5,601 nt of DNA from Acidobacteriota bacterium (lineage in GTDB: Bacteria; Acidobacteriota; Terriglobia; Versatilivoradales; Versatilivoraceae). Positions 1-5,601 of this stretch are shown here, piece by piece; position 1 is the first letter of the stretch; each line of letters starts with the position of its first letter. Position numbers and translations under genes: made by a program. The stretch is taken from NCBI GenBank assembly GCA_028875135.1, contig JAPPFQ010000443.1:1-5601 (forward strand). Direction: 5' to 3'. The notes under the pieces were generated by a model. It was not told where the DNA came from. It worked only from the letters and a program-made list of their open reading frames with translations, and did no database searches.

Positions 1-671
1 TTGACGCCATGAGTGTTCAGGTGAGTGATACTTCCTTCCGGTAAGTTTCTGGCAATGGAAAGGAGACGCTGGAGGTCGGCGGTCATTTCCTTGGCCAGCA
101 ATTCCAGCCCGCCTCCTCCGAACAGAAAGGGTGGATTGGAATACCGTCCATTGAAGTCCGCCTTGCCGTCGAATTCCATGGGAAGATCGGGCGCATGGCC
201 TGAGGAGTAGTTCACTCGATCATCGGAGGAGTCCCCAACGTCGACGAGGCTGGGCATGATGATCGCGTTCTGCACGAGCCCCCCCGCACCGCCGATGCCG
301 AGGGTCGGAGGCCGCGTCGACTGCTTGACGATAGCGTGACACTCATTGCACGATTGTGCGTCCAGCCCGTTTATGCGAAGCGACAGGCCGTTGCCTTGCA
401 ACGTGGGCCGGTTGCTGAGCCGATTCGTCGGAAACTGTCCCGTGAAAGGGCCGTCTCCGTATCCGTCATGGGTGTTGAACGGCGTGACAAAGATCTCCAG
501 TCCTTTCTTTCGCAGGTCCCTCAGTGTGAGGGCGCCATAGGACAAGCGTTGGATCAGTTGATCCTGGCTGAGATCTTCATCCGGTAGTGCCGGACCGTCG
601 TGTTGCGCCACCCTGACGGACTTCCATGCAAACAACAAGACGAGCCCGACAAGAAGTGCTTTCCAGCCCAT
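1..671 (-). CDS. Exported c-type cytochrome, di-haem oxidoreductase-like (partial, C-terminus beyond window)
   Basis: An uninterrupted minus-strand frame runs from the ATG at 671-669 to the window edge, giving 223 residues with no stop. Residues 1-23 look like a signal peptide or anchor: a short Lys-containing start, then the hydrophobic run ALLVGLVLLFA. Residues 108-112 read CNECH, a CxxCH covalent haem c site, so the protein should act in the periplasm. The haem site follows a Gly/Asp-rich stretch (GDGPF, 72-76) and is followed by Gly-rich GIGGAGG (125-131) and LFGGGGLELL (183-192). This order resembles the thiol/di-haem oxidoreductase family (DHOR, DUF1111), whose members carry two CxxCH sites in roughly 400-500 residues; the second would lie outside the window. 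The substrate cannot be read from this part. Upstream ribosome binding is weak (GAGAG close to the ATG). A different multi-haem cytochrome remains possible. The haem site is certain by motif; the family is by resemblance. Confidence 0.72.
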   Translation of the reverse strand, partial: MGWKALLVGLVLLFAWKSVRVAQHDGPALPDEDLSQDQLIQRLSYGALTLRDLRKKGLEIFVTPFNTHDGYGDGPFTGQFPTNRLSNRPTLQGNGLSLRINGLDAQSCNECHAIVKQSTRPPTLGIGGAGGLVQNAIIMPSLVDVGDSSDDRVNYSSGHAPDLPMEFDGKADFNGRYSNPPFLFGGGGLELLAKEMTADLQRLLSIARNLPEGSITHLNTHGV

Positions 672-679
672 AGGCTCTC

Positions 680-710
680 GAATTCCCTATGAATACGACT
701 TGGAATTCCC
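680..710. repeat. Two direct copies of GAATTCCC upstream of the cytochrome gene
   Basis: GAATTCCC occurs at 680-687 and again at 703-710, 23 bp apart from start to start. The right copy sits inside the perfect 8-bp palindrome GGAATTCC (702-709). Both lie 9-39 bp upstream of the cytochrome start codon, where a regulator could bind, but the repeat is short and may be chance. Confidence 0.3.
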
Positions 711-828
711 AGATGAGGAGCAGGGAAACAGCAAAAAAATCCAATGCCGGGCCGGAGCGAACTTTTGATGCAGTATAATGCTGATCAGGCGGGCTCGTCC
801 TTCGGCATAGGATGAGTCATGCTTAGAG

Positions 829-856
829 CCTGTCAGGTGCCATCACACCTGGCAGG
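829..856. repeat. Strong inverted repeat (11-bp stem, 6-nt loop)
   Basis: CCTGTCAGGTG (829-839) and CACCTGGCAGG (846-856) pair over 11 positions with one non-Watson-Crick pair, closing the loop CCATCA. In plus-strand RNA that pair is U-G, so the stem is continuous; in minus-strand RNA it is A-C. No run of T follows on either strand, so it does not qualify as a classical intrinsic terminator. It could be a structured RNA element, an operator or a repeat remnant. Confidence 0.55.
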
Positions 857-879
857 TTCGCTTGGGACTTCAAGAGTAC

Positions 880-1047
880 ATGAAGAAAAAAACACGTGTC
901 AAGAAAAGAAAAACAACATTATTTTCAGAACAAATTAATTTATGCCTAAAATTGGCCCTACAGCTCGATTACGGGGAAAAGACTCCCTATTTTGGAAACT
1001 GGACGGCCTGTATTCTATGCTCTTTTGAGCATGCCGGCACTCGATGA
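880..1047 (+). CDS. Doubtful small lysine-rich ORF (55 aa)
   Basis: An ATG at 880 opens a 55-codon frame ending at TGA 1045-1047; a TTG at 862 would add six residues. The first dozen residues are strongly basic (MKKKTRVKKRK), and the remainder has a Cys pair (ACILC) but no family I recognise. There is no convincing Shine-Dalgarno sequence before either start. The frame overlaps an AT-rich patch, where lysine codons arise readily from A runs, so the basic start may only reflect composition. The 1017-1032 inverted repeat lies inside its 3' end. It is listed because it is the only sizeable ORF in this spacer; a non-coding origin is more likely. Confidence 0.15.
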   Translation: MKKKTRVKKRKTTLFSEQINLCLKLALQLDYGEKTPYFGNWTACILCSFEHAGTR

Positions 1048-1378
1048 GCACGTTAATGTGAGAACTCCGGACCCGTCGCTTGGAGCAAAGGAAACTGCAC
1101 CCGGCGTCATGTAGTAAGAGCAGGCAAGGCTCGAAGTAATCTACCCTGCCCTCCCACTTCCGACGAAACCCGCTACATCTACCGACCTTCCAGGTTCCAG
1201 CAATCGTGGAACGCTGTAGACCTCTGCGCTGAAGTCCAGTTATCCAACGACGTCCCCTACCTGCACACAGCGGCAGGTTGAGTATCTGTTCGGAGCAGAC
1301 AATATAGCGAGTTTACTGGCAGCAATCACCTGATAGGCGAGCAAGATTCCTGTCGACTACGGCCACCGGAGGGAGGTT

Positions 1379-1454
1379 TGGTAGCGGGGGGGGGACTCGA
1401 ACCCCCGACCTAAGGATTATGAGACCTTCGCTCTAACCACTGAGCTACCCCGCC
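1379..1454 (-). tRNA. tRNA with CAT anticodon, probably elongator tRNA-Met
   Basis: A complete 76-nt cloverleaf including encoded CCA. Acceptor GGCGGGG (1454-1448) pairs with CCCCGCT (1389-1383), with G1-U72 as a wobble. The D arm is GCTC/GAGC, the anticodon loop is CTCATAA with CAT at 1421-1419, and the T arm is a GGGGG/CCCCC stem around TTCGAGT. The anticodon stem AAGGT/TCCTT has four pairs plus a T31-T39 mismatch. It lacks the GGG/CCC anticodon-stem pairs and the unpaired position 1-72 of initiator tRNA, so it is not the initiator. Anticodon CAT is also used by tRNA-Ile2, where C34 becomes lysidine; the AGTGGTTA D loop recalls that tRNA, while the acceptor stem recalls elongator Met. Met is preferred, Ile2 not excluded. 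Confidence 0.93.
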
Positions 1455-1467
1455 ATGCAGGCTTGAA

Positions 1468-1476
1468 AGTATAGCA
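1468..1476 (-). promoter_or_regulatory. Extended -10 promoter element for the CAT-anticodon tRNA
   Basis: On the minus strand TGC precedes TATACT (1473-1468), matching an extended -10 (TGn-TATAAT, five of six in the hexamer). It lies 13 bp upstream of the tRNA 5' end, leaving a leader of roughly seven nucleotides. No good -35 hexamer is found 16-18 bp further upstream, as is common for extended -10 promoters. Confidence 0.5.
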
Positions 1477-1642
1477 CCTCTTGCGGGTTGAGGGTCGGGG
1501 GCGCGGTCGCCAGTCCCTGGATTGCACAAGGGATGCGTCAGGCAAGAGTTGAGCCGCGAAGGTGGCGGTAGCGGGTGATCATGGCGTGGATCGGCGTTTC
1601 TTTGGAGAAGCGATGCCCTCCCCGAACGGGTGCTTCCTATTC

Positions 1643-1791
1643 GCCGCATTCGCGGCTGGGTTGACGCGGGATCAGACGACCCCGGGTTGCCACCCGGGGC
1701 TACCCTGAGCCGCAGCTTCGCAGCTCTATAAGGATGGCTTGTAAGAGGCGTTTCCTCAATTGACCGACGTCAACCGCAGCTTCGCAGCTCT
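1643..1791. repeat. REP-like cluster of GC-rich hairpins and an 18-bp direct repeat
   Basis: Successive elements are GCCGC/GCGGC with a 4-nt loop (1643-1656), the perfect 8-bp inverted repeat CCCCGGGT/ACCCGGGG with a 4-nt loop (1680-1699), the first copy of CCGCAGCTTCGCAGCTCT (1710-1727), TTGAC/GTCAA around CGAC (1760-1773), and the second copy of the 18-mer (1774-1791). In minus-strand RNA each 18-mer can fold as AGCU-GCGA-AGCU, a GNRA-type tetraloop. The string of short GC-rich palindromes in a non-coding spacer is typical of REP-like elements, which are usually spread in many genomic copies; copy number cannot be seen here. Confidence 0.6.
1710..1791. repeat. Perfect 18-bp direct repeat pair, 64 bp apart
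   Basis: CCGCAGCTTCGCAGCTCT occurs identically at 1710-1727 and 1774-1791, start to start 64 bp. The flanking bases differ, so the repeated unit is the 18-mer itself rather than a longer tandem duplication. Both copies have the same orientation and end the hairpin-rich block. Confidence 0.85.
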
Positions 1792-1844
1792 CCCGTAACC
1801 CACAACGCTGCCGCAGGATAGGATTTTTCGAAATATTTTCCTCG

Positions 1845-1869
1845 TGTGCCCGCCGCCCCCGGGAGCACA
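1845..1869 (-). terminator. Weak hairpin after rnr, possible terminator
   Basis: On the minus strand, TGTGCTC (1869-1863) pairs with GGGCACA (1851-1845) over seven positions including one G-U pair, starting 25 bp beyond the rnr stop codon. The wobble is tolerated only in minus-strand RNA, which fits termination of rnr. The tract after the stem is AT-rich (TATTT near 1836-1832) but lacks a clean U run, so the terminator call is tentative. Confidence 0.28.
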
Positions 1870-1894
1870 TGTCAGCAATGCCTCGCCGGTGTCA

Positions 1895-4183
<2,289 letters not shown>

Positions 4184-4272
4184 GTTGCGATTCTCGACAA
4201 AATCCGGGTGCCGGGAGGCAGGAAGATTCCTATGGGCAGGCGGCTCTGTTCGTCCGCCGGCCTTCCCGGGTG

Positions 4273-4284
4273 GCCAATGTTGGC
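4273..4284. promoter_or_regulatory. Palindrome in the rnr/tRNA-Leu divergent spacer, operator-like
   Basis: GCCAA-TG-TTGGC is a perfect 5-bp inverted repeat around a 2-bp centre, flanked by further partial symmetry (TGGCC at 4271 and GGCCA at 4285-4289). It lies 90 bp upstream of the rnr start and just before the proposed tRNA-Leu -35, so a bound regulator could affect either direction. The palindrome is plainly visible; its role is inference. Confidence 0.3.
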
Positions 4285-4290
4285 GGCCAC

Positions 4291-4319
4291 TTTACAAGGT
4301 CCGGACGGCGTGCTAACGT
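4291..4319 (+). promoter_or_regulatory. Candidate sigma-70 promoter for tRNA-Leu
   Basis: TTTACA (4291-4296, five of six to TTGACA) is followed after exactly 17 bp by TAACGT (4314-4319), which keeps the key T, A and final T of the -10 hexamer. Transcription would begin near 4326, about ten nucleotides before the tRNA. The -10 is weak, so this is a moderate-to-low call. No terminator is visible between the tRNA and the next gene, which could share this promoter. Confidence 0.4.
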
Positions 4320-4336
4320 TCAGACCGCCTACCCGA

Positions 4337-4423
4337 GCGGAAGTGGCGGAATTGGCAGACGCGCTAGATTCAGGTTCTAGTGGCCGCAAGGTCGTGGGGG
4401 TTCAAGTCCCCCCTTCCGCACCA
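4337..4423 (+). tRNA. tRNA-Leu (anticodon CAG)
   Basis: An 87-nt class II tRNA with encoded CCA. Acceptor GCGGAAG (4337-4343) pairs perfectly with CTTCCGC (4413-4419), followed by discriminator A and CCA. The anticodon stem CTAGA/TCTAG encloses the loop TTCAGGT with CAG at 4371-4373, decoding CUG. The long variable arm spans 4381-4395 and the T arm is GGGGG/CCCCC around TTCAAGT. A-discriminator, long variable arm and CAG anticodon agree on leucine. Confidence 0.96.
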
Positions 4424-4468
4424 CCTGCTGCACACGCCTTACACGATACCATCAACAGGGAGAAGGAC

Positions 4469-5601
4469 ATGGAGAAGAGGATGCAGAGCCGGAGACAGTT
4501 CCTGACAACCGGCGCCGGAGGGCTATTGGGCATGGCGGCTCTCCAACAGCCCTGGCCGGCGCTGGCGGCCAAGAAGACCGCCGATTCGGTCCGCGGTCCG
4601 ATCAGGATCACAGACATCGAGAAACACGAGATCCATCCCGACTACGTCGACTGGCTCCACTACGAGCTGAATCACTTCTACGGTCCCACCAAGCGCAGCG
4701 TCTACGTGGTTCACACCGACAAGGGCCTGCAGGGGCTGGGCGAAGGGAGGGACGAGCCGGACGAGGTGCTCGAGAAATACATCGGCACCAGCCCCTTCGA
4801 CTGGGTCGGGGACGAGACCTCCATTCCCATGGCCAAGGCCACCTACGACCTGATGGGCAAGGCGGCCGGAGTCCCGGTCTACAAGCTCTTCGGCCAGCGC
4901 TACCGGCGCTGGGTGCCCTTCGCCTCCTGGACGGTCTCCACCCAGCCGCCCCACATGGTGGAAGCCGTCCGGAAATACTCGGCCATGGGCTACAAGTGGA
5001 TGAAGTACCACCTCTCGCCCTTCGAGAACGTGTTCGATCAGCTCGAGGCCATGGAGCAGGTGGCTCCCAAGGGATTCAAGCTGCACTTCGACCTCACCCG
5101 CTTCCACCACTACGGGCACAACCCCGACCTGGTGGAGCGGGTGGCTCGCTCTCCCATTGCCGGCTGCTTCGAGGACCCGCTGGAAACTACCGACATCGAC
5201 GCCTACATCGAACTGCGCAAGCGCATCCGGCTGCCCATCCTCATCCACGGCAGCAGGATCCAGCACAGCTTCGAGGTGCTGCGGCGGGCCGCCGACGGCT
5301 ACATCATCGGACACAACAAGCTGGGTCTGGTCATGCAGCGGGCCGGACTGTTCGCGGCCGCGGGCGTGCCCTTCACCGTCCAATGGGTCGGCGGCGGCAT
5401 CACCCAGGCCATGTTGGTCCACATGCAGGCCGCCTTCAAGACCGCCCACTTCCATATCACCACCGCGGCCGAGACCCTGGCCGGTGACGTAACCAACGAG
5501 CGGTTCAGGCCGACCAACGGCTTCGTGCGCGTCTCGGAGAGCCCCGGCCTGGGAGTGACCCTGAACCGGGAAGCCCTGGAAGAGCTCACCCGGAACCGGC
5601 C
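4469..5601 (+). CDS. Tat-exported enolase-superfamily protein (mandelate racemase/muconate lactonizing enzyme-like), partial at 3' end
   Basis: An open frame from ATG 4469 runs 377 codons to the window edge. The start is chosen for AGGGAG at 4457-4462, six bases upstream; an ATG at 4481 is an alternative that keeps the Tat motif. SRRQFL (7-12) plus a hydrophobic stretch ending ALAA (30-33) is a twin-arginine signal, so the folded protein should reach the periplasm. Residues about 46-150 form the capping domain, then a beta/alpha barrel. D208 (LHFDLT) and E235 (CFEDPL) match metal ligands one and two with family-like spacing (27 residues). The third ligand position is G261 in ILIHGS, not Glu/Asp. 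The KxK base motif reads K179-Y-H181, and the usual Asp before the KIG-like segment is H282 (GHNKLG). Family members abstract a proton alpha to a carboxylate, typically on sugar acids; the replacements make the reaction here uncertain. tRNA-Leu lies 45 bp upstream with no visible terminator between them. Confidence 0.85.
   Translation, partial: MEKRMQSRRQFLTTGAGGLLGMAALQQPWPALAAKKTADSVRGPIRITDIEKHEIHPDYVDWLHYELNHFYGPTKRSVYVVHTDKGLQGLGEGRDEPDEVLEKYIGTSPFDWVGDETSIPMAKATYDLMGKAAGVPVYKLFGQRYRRWVPFASWTVSTQPPHMVEAVRKYSAMGYKWMKYHLSPFENVFDQLEAMEQVAPKGFKLHFDLTRFHHYGHNPDLVERVARSPIAGCFEDPLETTDIDAYIELRKRIRLPILIHGSRIQHSFEVLRRAADGYIIGHNKLGLVMQRAGLFAAAGVPFTVQWVGGGITQAMLVHMQAAFKTAHFHITTAAETLAGDVTNERFRPTNGFVRVSESPGLGVTLNREALEELTRNR

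Larger units (their letters stand above)
672..1378. other. Gene-poor spacer between the cytochrome gene and the CAT-anticodon tRNA
   Basis: About 700 bp without a recognisable gene. It holds a duplicated GAATTCCC (680-710), a near-perfect hairpin (829-856), an AT-rich patch (about 880-960), a perfect 6-bp inverted repeat ATGCTC/GAGCAT with a TTTT loop (1017-1032) and another, GTTCCA/TGGAAC (1194-1212). Short open stretches such as the one near 1274-1333 are broken by stops and show no family I recognise, so decayed coding sequence is possible but not demonstrable. The tRNA 3' end is not repeated in this spacer, which argues against a tRNA-integrated element here. Confidence 0.6.
1477..1894. 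other. Spacer between rnr and the CAT-anticodon tRNA, no gene seen
   Basis: Neither strand shows a credible gene here. A minus-strand open frame reaching from about 1649 into the tRNA is spurious, since its end is simply the translated tRNA. The right half (1643-1791) carries the hairpin and direct-repeat cluster described separately, and a weak hairpin sits just beyond the rnr stop codon. Positions 1477-1642 show only minor inverted repeats, such as CCCG/CGGG at 1621-1630. Confidence 0.6.

Noticed and set aside
25..587. Plus-strand short frames opposite the cytochrome
   Set aside because: They are shadows of the minus-strand frame that encodes a signal peptide and CxxCH; they show no domain of their own.
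774..779. Perfect TATAAT on the plus strand
   Set aside because: No -35-like hexamer lies 16-18 bp upstream (the sequence there is GCCGGA), no extended -10 TG precedes it, and no credible gene follows closely.
1379..1400. tRNA 3' end as an integration (att) site for a genomic island
   Set aside because: No second copy of the tRNA 3' end is visible in the downstream spacer and no integrase is present.
1410..1649. Minus-strand 79-residue open frame ending in VAQWLERRSHNP
   Set aside because: The C-terminal peptide is the translation of the tRNA itself, a well-known spurious ORF signature; the rest covers repeat-rich non-coding DNA.
1710..1791. CRISPR array
   Set aside because: There are only two repeat copies, each of 18 bp, with a single 46-bp intervening sequence and no cas genes.
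4523..5455. Minus-strand 310-residue open frame rich in His, Val and Gly
   Set aside because: It is antisense to the Tat-enolase gene, has no recognisable motif, and overlaps codons encoding conserved barrel residues on the other strand.
4996..5487. Plus-strand 163-residue frame within the enolase-superfamily gene
   Set aside because: It is an out-of-frame shadow rich in Arg, Gly, Pro and His with no domain; the enolase frame is continuous across it.

Overview
The window reads as chromosomal sequence from a GC-rich, Gram-negative-type bacterium with a Tat export pathway and periplasmic c-type cytochromes. Environmental Acidobacteriota or a similar soil or aquatic lineage would fit the combination of a Tat-exported enolase-superfamily protein, a di-haem oxidoreductase-like cytochrome and GC-rich intergenic hairpin repeats. 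That placement is inference: no ribosomal or other taxonomic marker is present.

Layout. Positions 1-671 (minus) hold the N-terminal 223 residues of an exported CxxCH cytochrome resembling the di-haem oxidoreductase (DUF1111/DHOR) family; its C-terminus lies outside the window. A gene-poor spacer follows (672-1378), with a strong hairpin, a sharply AT-rich patch and a doubtful 55-residue ORF. A tRNA with anticodon CAT lies at 1379-1454 (minus) with an extended -10 promoter. The spacer 1477-1894 carries a cluster of GC-rich inverted repeats plus an 18-bp direct repeat, resembling REP-type intergenic elements. Positions 1895-4183 (minus) encode a complete RNase R (rnr, 762 aa) with an unusual arginine-rich insertion. 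A 153-bp divergent spacer (4184-4336) separates it from tRNA-Leu(CAG) at 4337-4423 (plus). Only 45 bp further on, a Tat-exported enolase-superfamily (mandelate racemase/muconate lactonizing enzyme-like) protein starts at 4469 and runs off the right edge.

Functionally this is a mixed neighbourhood: RNA turnover (RNase R), translation (two tRNAs) and two exported proteins of probable redox or catabolic roles. Nothing ties the genes into one pathway. I found no CRISPR array, transposase, phage gene, toxin-antitoxin pair or defence cassette. The most notable points are the apparent loss or replacement of several canonical catalytic residues in the enolase-superfamily protein, the arginine-rich insertion with a 15-bp tandem duplication in RNase R, and the hairpin repeat cluster.
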